Origin: Candida dubliniensis CD36 | Lineage: Eukaryota; Ascomycota; Pichiomycetes; Serinales; Debaryomycetaceae | DNA length: 64,000 nt | Reading direction: 5' to 3' | Assembly (NCBI RefSeq): GCF_000026945.1 | Contig: NC_012863.1 | Span: 1,145,501-1,209,500, forward strand | Part shown: in pieces, positions 1-9,352 of the stretch | How positions within the stretch are numbered: position 1 is the first letter of the stretch | Layout: the number at the start of each line of letters is the position of its first letter | Notes under the pieces: generated by a model | The model's database searches: none | Told to the model about the DNA's origin: nothing | The model's input: only the letters and a program-made list of their open reading frames with translations | Translations under genes and position numbers: made by a program

Positions 1-332
1 TTCCATGAAGGAAATGATTTATGAGCAGATTCAATTGCATCTTCTAATTCTTCTGGTGTTGATTGTGGAACTTTAGAAACAATATTATTGGTAGCAGGAT
101 CATGAATATCAAACCAAATATTGGATTCTGATTTAATAAATTCATTATTAACAAAACTTGGAGTTAAATATGGTTCATCATTAACAGTAGTATGTCCCTT
201 TGGATAATCAGTAGTAGTTGATGATAAAGTAATAATAGATTTATTTCTAATAGAAATTTTGGTGGAAACAACAATATTGGTCATATTTTTATTAATGGTA
301 GATTTATTCTTTAAAATAACACGTGATAACAT
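1..332 (-). CDS. ALD6: Methylmalonate/malonate-semialdehyde dehydrogenase (acylating), mitochondrial, 5' part only
   Basis: Only the first 110 codons are in the window; the gene runs off the left edge. The start is the ATG at 332-330 on the minus strand. Residues 1 to about 35 are rich in Arg, Lys, Ser and Thr with almost no acidic residues, as in a mitochondrial presequence. The next part carries the N-terminal hallmarks of the ALDH6A1/MmsA family: FVNNEFIKS, then FDIHDPATN, VPQSTPEELEDAI and KSFPSW. These enzymes convert methylmalonate or malonate semialdehyde to propionyl- or acetyl-CoA in valine breakdown. In C. albicans the ALD6 product is reported to act in the modified beta-oxidation route for propionyl-CoA. 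This is not the S. cerevisiae Ald6 acetaldehyde dehydrogenase, so the shared symbol misleads. The family call is strong; the symbol is from memory. Confidence 0.85.
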   Translation of the reverse strand, partial: MLSRVILKNKSTINKNMTNIVVSTKISIRNKSIITLSSTTTDYPKGHTTVNDEPYLTPSFVNNEFIKSESNIWFDIHDPATNNIVSKVPQSTPEELEDAIESAHKSFPSW

Positions 333-624
333 GGTGTATAAATAATGATTTCTAATTTGTGGGGAGTGTTTAAAAAAAAAAAAAAAAAAGAATTATAGAA
401 CTCTCTCCCTCAAGTAGTCGTAGTAGTAGTGGTGTTGATAATAATAATACTACTACTAATAATAATAATAAACTACCGTGACTGTTAGTTTATGTGGGAA
501 GTTTGAATATAATAAGTATATCAATATTATCCTTATTAGTAAAAGATAATATATTAAACTAGTGGTGGGGTGTGGTGGGGTGGTGGGGCCAATTGAAAAC
601 TAAAGAAGAAATTGAAATTTTCAG

Positions 625-701
625 TGAACTTGAACTTGTACTTAAACTTGAACTTGAACTTGAACTTGTACTTGAATTTGAATTTGAATTTGAATTTGAA
701 T
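625..701. repeat. Hexanucleotide array (TTGAAC/TTGAAT)n
   Basis: About 13 tandem 6-bp units. The first part is mostly TTGAAC with two TTGTAC variants; the last part is uniformly TTGAAT. Read on the minus strand it gives alternating Phe-Lys, which explains a spurious open frame across it. Confidence 0.9.
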
Positions 702-761
702 AAAGAAAAAAGACAAATTTGGTGATCTTTATAGAAATTAGTAAAAATTGAAAAAAAAAAA

Positions 762-798
762 AAGAACAAGAAAAAGAAAAAGAAAAAGAAAAAGAAAA
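762..798. repeat. AAGAAA hexanucleotide run
   Basis: Purine-only run of near-identical AAGAAA units following an A tract. Simple-sequence DNA in the ALD6 upstream region. Confidence 0.85.
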
Positions 799-1014
799 TG
801 TTGAAGTTAAAACTTCTTCTTCTTCCCAGCGGCTGTTTGGATAATTGGCGGTATTATTAGTTAGTAGCAGTAGTTGTTCCTATTTATTATTATTGTTGGT
901 GGTTTGTTGATGGAAAAGTTGACAGTGTAGGATAACGAAATCCTATTTCCTGTATATAAACCAGTAGGGCTTTCTTTCTTTCCTTTTTTTTTTTTTTTGC
1001 GGGGCAACCATAAT

Positions 1015-1040
1015 CCACCCTCCCACCCTCCCACCCACCA
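1015..1040 (-). repeat. CCACCCTC repeat; G-quadruplex motif on minus strand
   Basis: The plus strand has five C-runs of about three separated by one to three bases. The minus strand therefore reads as five G-runs with short loops, which meets the usual G3+N1-7 rule. It lies about 700 bp upstream of the ALD6 start, on that gene's sense strand. Confidence 0.7.
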
Positions 1041-1365
1041 ACGCAAAAAAAAATATCTACAATGCTCGGTATTAAATCCAAGTAACCATGGATATTGTTA
1101 ATTACCCACTGGTACTATTACTACTACTACTAACCATTAATTTAAAAACCTCGAAACAAATTTATTAAACAATTGCAACCATAATCAGATTAAAATAAAC
1201 TTAAAAAGTGAAAGTGTTTTTCTCCCCCCCTTCCCCCCTCTTTATACACCTCTTCTGTCTAACAAAATTCTAAACTTAACCTACTGATACTTTGGTAGGT
1301 GTATTTATGACCCGCCAATATACTGTAATAACCGAGCAATAACAAAACTCTAACACTGATAACTT

Positions 1366-1410
1366 TCTTTCTTACTTATTTACTTACTTATTTACTTACT
1401 TACTTACTAT
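1366..1410. repeat. ACTT/ATTT tetranucleotide run
   Basis: Imperfect tandem copies of a 4-bp pyrimidine-rich unit (CTTA/TTTA). Simple-sequence DNA. Confidence 0.8.
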
Positions 1411-1873
1411 ACTTCTGGGCTGTTTTTTTTTTTTTTTTTAGTTGGGCTCCATGCATATTATGTTTCTAAAACCTACATTAGTATTGTCAGTCATTTTTAG
1501 TTATTTATTGAACAAGTACTACCATTTGGTTTCTTCACATGAATGAAATGGCAAAAATTTGCTTGAATGTTTGCATCGATTGCCGCTTATTATTCTTGGT
1601 AATAACCGCCGCCCCACGAACCACCACCACCACAAAAAAAAAAAAAAAAAATGGCCCAGATCTCCAGATCTCAATCTCTCTCATTCTCTTATTATCTTTT
1701 ATCTTATCACACGCATTGTCAACAAATTTACACGTCCCTGGGACTGCAAAGCTTATGAAATAATTCGTTGCGCCACACTGAGTGGGTGGTGGTGGTGGTA
1801 GTGTACCGGATAGGTGGACCCGCGTTAAGACACCAGAAATGGACAGCAACAACAACAACAACAACAACTCCTG

Positions 1874-1912
1874 AACCGGAGATCTCCCCGCCCCACCCCC
1901 CGCTCCGATCTT
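1874..1912. promoter_or_regulatory. GC-rich block with clustered CCCCGC/CCCCAC (Mig1-like) motifs
   Basis: CCCCGC at 1886-1891 and 1898-1903 and CCCCAC at 1891-1896 match the Mig1 half-site CCCCRS. They stand out from AT-rich surroundings and abut the palindrome at 1878-1887. The block is about 1.5 kb upstream of ALD6 and 0.7 kb beyond the GDB1 stop, so its target is unclear. Confidence 0.35.
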
Positions 1913-2618
1913 GCTTTCTTTTTCTTTTTTTTTTTTTTTGCGTATCATTGAATCAATAAAGTCCCCGACTATTTATCCTGATGTTGGTGTTATCTTGAAT
2001 AATTCCATTTGCATATTTGCATTGATTACTTCCAACTGTGATCCTTTGACAAATGCGATCAAAGATGTCAATATAATTGTATTCAACCCCCATTCCATTG
2101 GTTGGACTCTTCTTGGCGTCCTCATTAATGAGTATTTGATAATGGAAAATTCGTCCACCAAAGTAGTGAATTTAATGGGTAAATAATTCGTAGATTCAGA
2201 TTTGATAAAAAAGGGCATTTTTTTTTTTTAAAATCTAGTGTCGAGAAATATTTTGGATTGAGTAAACAGTGATCTTTATTGTTGGGTATATGTGGAATAA
2301 GCGCGGGGATTTTTTTAATGTTACTTTGTTTTAACGTCTGATGTCCAGGGTGATTAACTTAACCTGGTTGATTGATTTGCGTGGATTTTTCTAGCAACAG
2401 TGATTAATTACCAATAGCGTACTGATTCTTTAGAAATTGGTATTCTTTTTAATATATGTCCTTTATTTATTATTATCTTTTAAACATTGTACAATATCAA
2501 GGTTATGTTTAACCTCATGGTCCATGTTGACCAATATGGATAACTACAAATAAATAATTATAAACTCTAAATTTTTTGTCTTACACAATCTAAATATCTA
2601 TGTAAACATAATTATAAT

Positions 2619-5600
2619 CTATTGAAAATGTTTATCATTCCAAAGATCATAATATAAATCTAATAAACAACTACCACTCCATGCTTGAGTAGGACTTGAA
2701 TCTTGACAATATGAACCATCTTTATTAGTCAATTCAGTTAATCCATTCCATGGACTTTCTTTAATCCATTTTATATGTCCTTGTAATCTATCATTCAATA
2801 ATGTCAAAATCTTAATTGATGGCAGAAGTAACGAAGAAGAAGAAGTAAAAGAAAAACTCTTTGTCTTTGATTCATGTAAATGATGGAATAATAAAAATGC
2901 TCTTAAGAAATATCCAGTATTCCAAACCCATTCTGGTCCTTGATGATAATTTCTACCTTTTGAAGTAGCAAAATCATCATTATCAATAGAATTTTCATAA
3001 TATGGTCGATAATTCCAATCTAATGGATCCAATGTTTTCATACCTATAGGTCCTCGAATAGATTTATCAGCAATTATAATAGCTTCAAGAGCTTTTTCTG
3101 GTGTAAATAATTCAGGAGCAACACACATGGCAATAGCAAAATTTGGTCGTAATTGATAATCTTCAAATGGTTTCCCAGAATTATATAAATCTTTATAAAT
3201 TCCTCTTCTATTAACAATTGATGGATCAATAATATATTGATCATCTTGTTGTTGATCTTTAGGAATATAATAATATTTCTCAAAATTTTCTCCAAGTAAT
3301 GATTCCCAATCTTTTAATGAAATAGTAGTACCATCAGGTTTAATCACTTTGGTATAATCAAATTTACCTTGTTTATGTAATTTATTAACAAATCTTAATG
3401 CACTCTTTAATAATCCTTGAATTTCAATGGCTGATCCATCACGTGGAGTCCCGGGAATACCTTTATTATGAGCTTTTTCACTTTCACCCATTTTATCCAT
3501 CCAAGTACCACAATTAAATTGATTACCACCATAAATTAATCCATTATTCCAATCAACTCCAATTTCAACATTAAACCCTTCATCTTTCATTTGTGAATCC
3601 AAATTTGGTCCAGCATTGGCTTCACGATATTTGATACCTTTAGCATGACGAGCCAATATTTCATAAATAATCTCTCTAATGGAAGATTCATAACTAAAAG
3701 CTTGTGGATCATCATATGGAATATAAGTATCATCTAATGGGAATCTACGAGTCACTTTTTCATCCAAAATATTAATACCATTAGGAACATAAGTAACATA
3801 TTCTTGAATGGCTTGTAAGAAAAACCATACTGCATCTCTAGCATTATAACGAGGATTACGTCCAGCATCTAATAAATTAGGAATTAATCCATGTTTTAAA
3901 GTCTTGGCAAACCCTAAAATATGTTGTTTGGCATCATCATATCTACCAGTAACAATTAATAACCCTCTAAAGGCAATGAAAACATCTCTACCCCAACATC
4001 TCATATAATCATTACTGAAATGAGGTAACCCAGCTGCCATACATGGGACTTGTTTATCGGGTACTAAAGAAGTATTTTGCATATACCCAACCATTTGTAC
4101 TGAAGTAAGAGCAAGACTTTGAACAAAATTAGTGGCCTCTTTAATCTCTTCACTCATTTGTCTAATAACTCTAAATCTAGCTGCTTCATAAGCAATACCC
4201 ATAATAAGAGCAAAATAATGTGGTCGCAAAAAATATGGTGCTTTACTATTTTTAACAGCATCAAATCGAGATCGTAACCAATCTTGGAATTTTAATAAAT
4301 TTTCCAGTTTAACAACATATTTATCTAATCGATTAATAACATAATCAAAAGCCCAATCACCATTTCGTAAATGATCACAAATTGGATGTCCCAAATTATT
4401 TTGCCAAATAACATGTTTTAATGCCGTATTCCATCCTTCTAATCCAGCATATGTTAATTTCCCATATCCAGGAATATCATATACATCATCTTTACCATGA
4501 CTAGCATCCAATTCTTCAGTGGAAGCACGATATAATAAAGCATTTAAATCATATAAATCTAATCCAATTGATGCTTCAATAGCTCCTTGTTTCACAAAAT
4601 TATCTAATTTCACATCAACTCCAGGAATCTCGGTAGAGAAAACAGCAATAGATCCAGGAATGAATATATTTTCATCAATAGTAATTATTGAATCACCATC
4701 TTCAGTGTATTCAATCGATGGATCCTCAATAGATTCGACTTTTACTGGAATACCAGTCAATTTATCCGATTGTGGTTCATAATCACCTGGTTGTTTTTTC
4801 AAAGTGTAACTAAATTCATGTTTAACTTTAGTTCCACCAAGAATTGATGGTGATAAACCTTGGGTCGGTTCATGTTCAGAAAATTTGCTTCTGGCAATTA
4901 AAAACCATCCATTACCTGTTCTTGCATTGTACCTTTGAATAGTAATATATTGTCCTTCATGATGAATATACATTTCATGATCACGAGTGACATCCTCACT
5001 TTCTTGAACAAGATTATCTCTAATTTTATTCAATTTACCCTTAATTTCTCCAATACCATTGTCACTATCAAGATCATAATGTCTTGTTTCACTAACAACA
5101 TTTAACAATTTAGGATAACATTCATCATAACCGAAAACTGACCCCACAGCTGATGAACAAAATGCTACTAATGCCGCATTAGGTAATGTATCTTCAACAG
5201 TTCTCTTTTGTGCTGGTGTCTCATTATCATGAGTACAATCCATAAAAATTGCATGAGGAGCTTGACAAGTTAAAACTTTGGGGATTTCTAATTCGGTATA
5301 TCCATCAATATATTTATCCTTGATAGGTTCATTAATAGCAGGATAAGTAAAATCATCCAATGGTAACCAAGTCAATGAACCAATTGGTCTACCACCATGT
5401 TTATGAACCAAACGAGATAATTCACCTACACTCCATGCTTGCATTGCTTCTCTAATCAATGAATTGATTCCTAATCTTTCAACAAATATTTTATCCATTT
5501 CTGCTGAACCACTAAACAATTCAGCAATTACATAAAGATTAGGATTAACTTTCCTGGCTTCATCTAATAATCTTTCACCAACATGTAATGGTGTACTATG

Positions 5601-7223
5601 ACAATTATCAATTCTAAACCCATTAAATGTTTTCGCTGATAATTGAGTATATTCAATCATACGTTTCCAAGTTTCTGGAGAATCTTCAAATTTTTCACCA
5701 TATCTTAATTTAACACAATCACCCCAAACAATAACTTCTCGACGAATATAAGCTCTTGATTTATTAGATGCAAAATCAACTAATGGATTACCTCCCCAAA
5801 TCCAACCATTATTGGCTAAAGCTTGCTTCTTGCCATTAACATCGGTGAATCTGGTGAAATATGGTTCGGTTAAAGGAGATTTATCAGTGATTTCACCTAA
5901 TTTAGGACCATTATCAGCTAATCTCAAATATTTAATACGATCAGCAATTTGTTGTTTGATACTACTGGTATCATCATCAAATAACGCATATAAATCACTA
6001 TTAATCACATCAATAATTTCTTCTGCCTTGTCAGCAATGGTTTCAAATTCAACATTACCATCAAATACTGTAAACAAAACCTCTAAAAGTTTATCAACAT
6101 TCAATTTGTTGGCAAATCTATCGGCTATAATAGGAGTTGGGTTGATATTAGCCACTTTTAAAACATAATCACTCAATTGTTTCAAGTTTTGAGGATCAAC
6201 ATCATTAGGAATTTGAATTCTATTGATATTGTTTTTGTTGGCTTTAAAAGATTTTTCCAAATCAATGATTGTTTGTCTTTTATGGAAAACATAATATTCC
6301 CACAATTTTAATTTCTCCAACACATGAGTTTGAATACCATCCATAACTTTTTGTAAATCTGCTTCTGATTCGAGAACAGTTGGTAAACCTAATTCTTGTA
6401 AATTATGAGAATACTCTAACAATGTTTCATCCAATTCAATAGCAGGGATCAAATGAGGGGCAGTGGTGGCATTATAACCTGAATCTGGATGTTCTCTCAA
6501 CCATTCAGAATTATTGGCAGTATGATTCCAAACCACATCGGTCAATGACAACAATTGATTATCATTCAATACTTTATGGATTTTTTGTATAGAATCTTGA
6601 TCACTACCAGGGAAAATCTTAGGATCAAACTTCAATTGATCATAGATCGAATAAGGGGAATCCGATTCACCACGTTCTTGCAATGGAGTAAAATGAATCA
6701 TATTATACCCCTTTTGTGCCACAATCTTGAAAAACTTGTCCCAATTCTCATAAGGTCCAATCCATTTGGAAACCACAGTTTCAACATTAATGTTATTGAA
6801 GGGAACAAATTTACCATTGATCGTTAAATTTGGGGGGACATTGAAGTAATATTTCTCAGTGGTTTTCTTATTATCTTCTTCATCATCATATTCAATATAA
6901 TAATTATAACTACCTGGTTTATAAATTGGAACAATAATTTGAATATCTTGATGAAACGATGATTTGATTGGATATTGGTAATGAGTGTTTCTATCAAACT
7001 CTTGTTCATATTTTGGGGGCACATTAGTGTATAAAACCCCATTTCTTGATACTTTACTAGCAGCATTCAATTGAAATCTAAGCTGGAATAAAACATCACC
7101 TGGTTGATAGTTTGTTGGTAATTCTACTACTGGTAAAATTAACACACCATTAGAAATATTCTCATTGTTGACCGGTTCACCTAGATTGGATAATCGAAAT
7201 AAAACAGTTCGTGCTTCAGACAT
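2619..7223 (-). CDS. GDB1: Glycogen debranching enzyme (4-alpha-glucanotransferase / amylo-1,6-glucosidase)
   Basis: At 1534 aa it matches the usual ~1530 aa of eukaryotic debranchers. The bifunctional enzyme moves maltotriosyl units and hydrolyses the remaining alpha-1,6 glucose, releasing glucose from glycogen in the cytosol. The N-terminal half carries GH13-like transferase motifs: DVVWNHTANNSEW, then GFRIDNCHS with the likely nucleophile Asp539, then FMDCTHDNETPAQKR. The C-terminal half has the GH133 glucosidase signature, with YMRCWGRDVFIAFRGLL and later motifs VDWNNGLIYGG and GPEWVWNTGYF. The frame is intact from the ATG at 7223. Codon choice is typical of the window. A GC-rich block with a Mig1-like GCGGGG lies about 470 bp upstream, which would suit glucose repression, but that is inference. 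Confidence 0.95.
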   Translation of the reverse strand: MSEARTVLFRLSNLGEPVNNENISNGVLILPVVELPTNYQPGDVLFQLRFQLNAASKVSRNGVLYTNVPPKYEQEFDRNTHYQYPIKSSFHQDIQIIVPIYKPGSYNYYIEYDDEEDNKKTTEKYYFNVPPNLTINGKFVPFNNINVETVVSKWIGPYENWDKFFKIVAQKGYNMIHFTPLQERGESDSPYSIYDQLKFDPKIFPGSDQDSIQKIHKVLNDNQLLSLTDVVWNHTANNSEWLREHPDSGYNATTAPHLIPAIELDETLLEYSHNLQELGLPTVLESEADLQKVMDGIQTHVLEKLKLWEYYVFHKRQTIIDLEKSFKANKNNINRIQIPNDVDPQNLKQLSDYVLKVANINPTPIIADRFANKLNVDKLLEVLFTVFDGNVEFETIADKAEEIIDVINSDLYALFDDDTSSIKQQIADRIKYLRLADNGPKLGEITDKSPLTEPYFTRFTDVNGKKQALANNGWIWGGNPLVDFASNKSRAYIRREVIVWGDCVKLRYGEKFEDSPETWKRMIEYTQLSAKTFNGFRIDNCHSTPLHVGERLLDEARKVNPNLYVIAELFSGSAEMDKIFVERLGINSLIREAMQAWSVGELSRLVHKHGGRPIGSLTWLPLDDFTYPAINEPIKDKYIDGYTELEIPKVLTCQAPHAIFMDCTHDNETPAQKRTVEDTLPNAALVAFCSSAVGSVFGYDECYPKLLNVVSETRHYDLDSDNGIGEIKGKLNKIRDNLVQESEDVTRDHEMYIHHEGQYITIQRYNARTGNGWFLIARSKFSEHEPTQGLSPSILGGTKVKHEFSYTLKKQPGDYEPQSDKLTGIPVKVESIEDPSIEYTEDGDSIITIDENIFIPGSIAVFSTEIPGVDVKLDNFVKQGAIEASIGLDLYDLNALLYRASTEELDASHGKDDVYDIPGYGKLTYAGLEGWNTALKHVIWQNNLGHPICDHLRNGDWAFDYVINRLDKYVVKLENLLKFQDWLRSRFDAVKNSKAPYFLRPHYFALIMGIAYEAARFRVIRQMSEEIKEATNFVQSLALTSVQMVGYMQNTSLVPDKQVPCMAAGLPHFSNDYMRCWGRDVFIAFRGLLIVTGRYDDAKQHILGFAKTLKHGLIPNLLDAGRNPRYNARDAVWFFLQAIQEYVTYVPNGINILDEKVTRRFPLDDTYIPYDDPQAFSYESSIREIIYEILARHAKGIKYREANAGPNLDSQMKDEGFNVEIGVDWNNGLIYGGNQFNCGTWMDKMGESEKAHNKGIPGTPRDGSAIEIQGLLKSALRFVNKLHKQGKFDYTKVIKPDGTTISLKDWESLLGENFEKYYYIPKDQQQDDQYIIDPSIVNRRGIYKDLYNSGKPFEDYQLRPNFAIAMCVAPELFTPEKALEAIIIADKSIRGPIGMKTLDPLDWNYRPYYENSIDNDDFATSKGRNYHQGPEWVWNTGYFLRAFLLFHHLHESKTKSFSFTSSSSLLLPSIKILTLLNDRLQGHIKWIKESPWNGLTELTNKDGSYCQDSSPTQAWSGSCLLDLYYDLWNDKHFQ

Positions 7224-7668
7224 GATGTATTTAGTTTAACGAACGAATTGAAAATGAAAATCAAATGATAGTATAGTAAAAAGAAAAAAAAAAAAAAAAG
7301 AAAAAGCAATGAATTTCAAAAAAAAAAATGAAATAAAAATAAAGTTCGGACCTCTTTTAAGGGATGGTGGAATTTAATTCTTTATATTAATTTTAGTAAG
7401 TTGATGGTAAAATTTACTAAATTAGGAGGGTTATGTGGTGTGGTGTGCATATGTTGTTGAGTTTTAGGGAGGTAGTAGTAGTAGTAGTGGTGGTGGTGGT
7501 AGCAGTTGAGAATTAGCGATAGCAAGCAAAATTAATTAATTAATAAAGAAAGAGAATGAAGGACAAAACTTGTGTGGTACTGTATATAGTAGATCCCAAG
7601 CATTTCTAGAAATCGGATGAGAGAAGACTGCGATTGCGGAAGGAAAGAAAGAAGGAAAGGAGGAACGA

Positions 7669-7700
7669 GACCAAGTGAGGGGCGGCCGGGCGGGGCCTTT
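7669..7700. promoter_or_regulatory. GC-rich block with Mig1-like GCGGGG upstream of GDB1
   Basis: A short G+C island (GCGGGG at 7690-7695, plus GGGGCGGCC just before) in AT-rich DNA, about 470 bp upstream of the GDB1 ATG. The motif matches the SYGGGG form of Mig1 sites. Glucose repression of GDB1 through it is inference only. Confidence 0.3.
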
Positions 7701-8136
7701 ATTGTTTTATTTGTTCTTTTTTTTTTTTTCTCGGCTGTTGTTGTCGTCTCTTTTTTGTTCCCCAAAACTGAAGCAGACTTCTTATTCTACCTAATTTCAA
7801 CAAATGACGGTTGGTAATTTCAATAGGGTGTTTCATTGATTGTAATGAAGTTTTAACTGAACTGGTTACTGGGGGGAGGGGAGGGAATTTATTTAATGTT
7901 GGAGTAGGGGTTGCAAAAATCTCTTATGGATTGGCAACCATCAGAAATCAACACTAGTGAGGTCATTAAAACTATTCTCTATGATTGTTGTCAATTGGAT
8001 TTAATGAACAGATGTAGAAAACTTGGCAAAACAACTAACAAAAGTGTTTTCTTACTACACCAGAAGTTTGACATAAACAAGAAGAAAATTATGTCAATTT
8101 TTAAGCAAAAAAAATATCAAAAAAAAAAAGAAATAA

Positions 8137-8148
8137 CCCCCCCCCCCC
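8137..8148. repeat. 12-bp C homopolymer
   Basis: Run of 12 C directly after an A-rich stretch; likely length-polymorphic. Confidence 0.8.
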
Positions 8149-9352
8149 TACTGAAAAGGTTGAATAGTTACACCAACTATCATAACAGCCTTGGCTGATT
8201 GATTGATTGATTGATGATTCTTTTTTTTTTTGCATCTTTGACTTGTGCATTAATAGGAATTACATTACAACCGTCATACTGGGCATAATTGGTAATTAAG
8301 TTGCTATTTTGGGAAAAGGTTGCTGTTATGCGACGATCTCGGCTGACAGGCTGGCGATTTACAACCAAGACCAAATTATTAGGTCCAATCATACCTAAAG
8401 AAACTATTATTATACTATTGCCTTTATACAGAGAATCTATAGAGGCACCAGAAGTTTGAAGGACTGTGCTATCCATTGCAAGCTCTCTTTAGTATGTAGG
8501 GTTTTTGCAACACCACTAGTTCTTTTTTTTTACCCGCTAATTATTGTCCTACAATCTTGCCTTAAACGCGTCTCTATCTAATATTATTCTTAAACTATAC
8601 AACAATCATAATCTTGGTGTTGAATACTTACAAAATGAATAACTACCTGATACAAGTTGACTTCCTTTGTTAAACATCAACAATCAACGTTTCCTCCTTG
8701 TTGTTGTTTGTTTTACCAGATTTGTTACCAGATTTGGAGTGGTGGTTTCATAATCATATTTTTAGGTCACTCCGTTAATTGTTTTTTGTTTTTCTGTTGT
8801 CGTGTTTATTAACTCAAAAAATAATTCTTCGTTTTTTCTCTTTCTCTTTCGTTTTCCCTTAACAACCCAACTTCATTTCACTTCTCACACATTTCCTTTT
8901 TCTTGGTCGTCATTTTTTTTTTTTTATCTACTTTTACCCCAAAAACTTACAGATTATTAATCCCATCATCATCACCATTCTATTATCATCATTTGAAGGT
9001 TGATATTTAATTTTTGTTTTAGTTTTTGTTTTGGTTTAGTTTATCTTTTGATTGATTTGCCACCTTCTATTTATTGTACTAATATTTAATTTGGGAATAC
9101 TATAATATCTCCTTATCAGTATTCTTGCGGGATTAAACAACAACAATCACAATCACAATCACAACAAACTAAGTTTCATTTCCATTCGTTGTTTCGATTA
9201 TTGTGAAAAACTACTTGGTTAAAAAGATTTGATTACATTTATCAATTCAAGGTCAGGTCAGGACAAAATTTTGTTATTTGTTTCTGTTTTTTTTTTTTAT
9301 ATATATTACAACATTGCATAACAACAACAATTAACAACAAAAAAACCGAAAA

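Larger units (their letters stand above)
333..2618. other. 2.3-kb gene-free gap between ALD6 start and GDB1 end
   Basis: The left side is the ALD6 promoter; the right side is the GDB1 3' flank. No conserved protein is visible in six frames. The gap holds A and T tracts (369-389, 986-999, 1423-1439, 1636-1651, 1923-1939), a hexanucleotide array (625-701), AAGAAA repeats (762-798), an ACTT/ATTT tetranucleotide run (1366-1410), a G-quadruplex-type block (1015-1040) and a GC-rich block with CCCCGC motifs (1874-1912). The 10-bp perfect palindrome GGAGATCTCC lies at 1878-1887. Short open frames here look like chance products of these repeats. Confidence 0.6.
7224..9352. other. 2.1-kb divergent gap between GDB1 and VAC8
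   Basis: Shared upstream region of two divergent genes. It holds an A-rich GDB1 leader (7270-7350), GTAGTG/GGT runs (7470-7505), a purine-rich then GC-rich block (7613-7700), a 12-C run (8137-8148), a TTGA tetranucleotide run (8196-8216) and long T tracts close to VAC8. No tRNA or conserved protein was recognised. A 98-codon minus-strand frame at 8180-8476 was considered and rejected. Confidence 0.6.

Noticed and set aside
554..769. Minus-strand frame of alternating Phe-Lys
   Set aside because: It is the translation of the TTGAAC/TTGAAT hexanucleotide array and A tracts; no protein character outside the repeat.
1973..2218. 81-codon minus-strand frame near the GDB1 3' flank
   Set aside because: No signal, domain or biased codon use; a gap of slightly higher GC makes such a frame likely by chance.
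8180..8476. 98-codon minus-strand frame in the GDB1/VAC8 gap
   Set aside because: It uses codons rare in the neighbouring genes (CGC, CGA, AGC, CAG) and ends in simple repeats; no family resemblance. RNA evidence could revive it.
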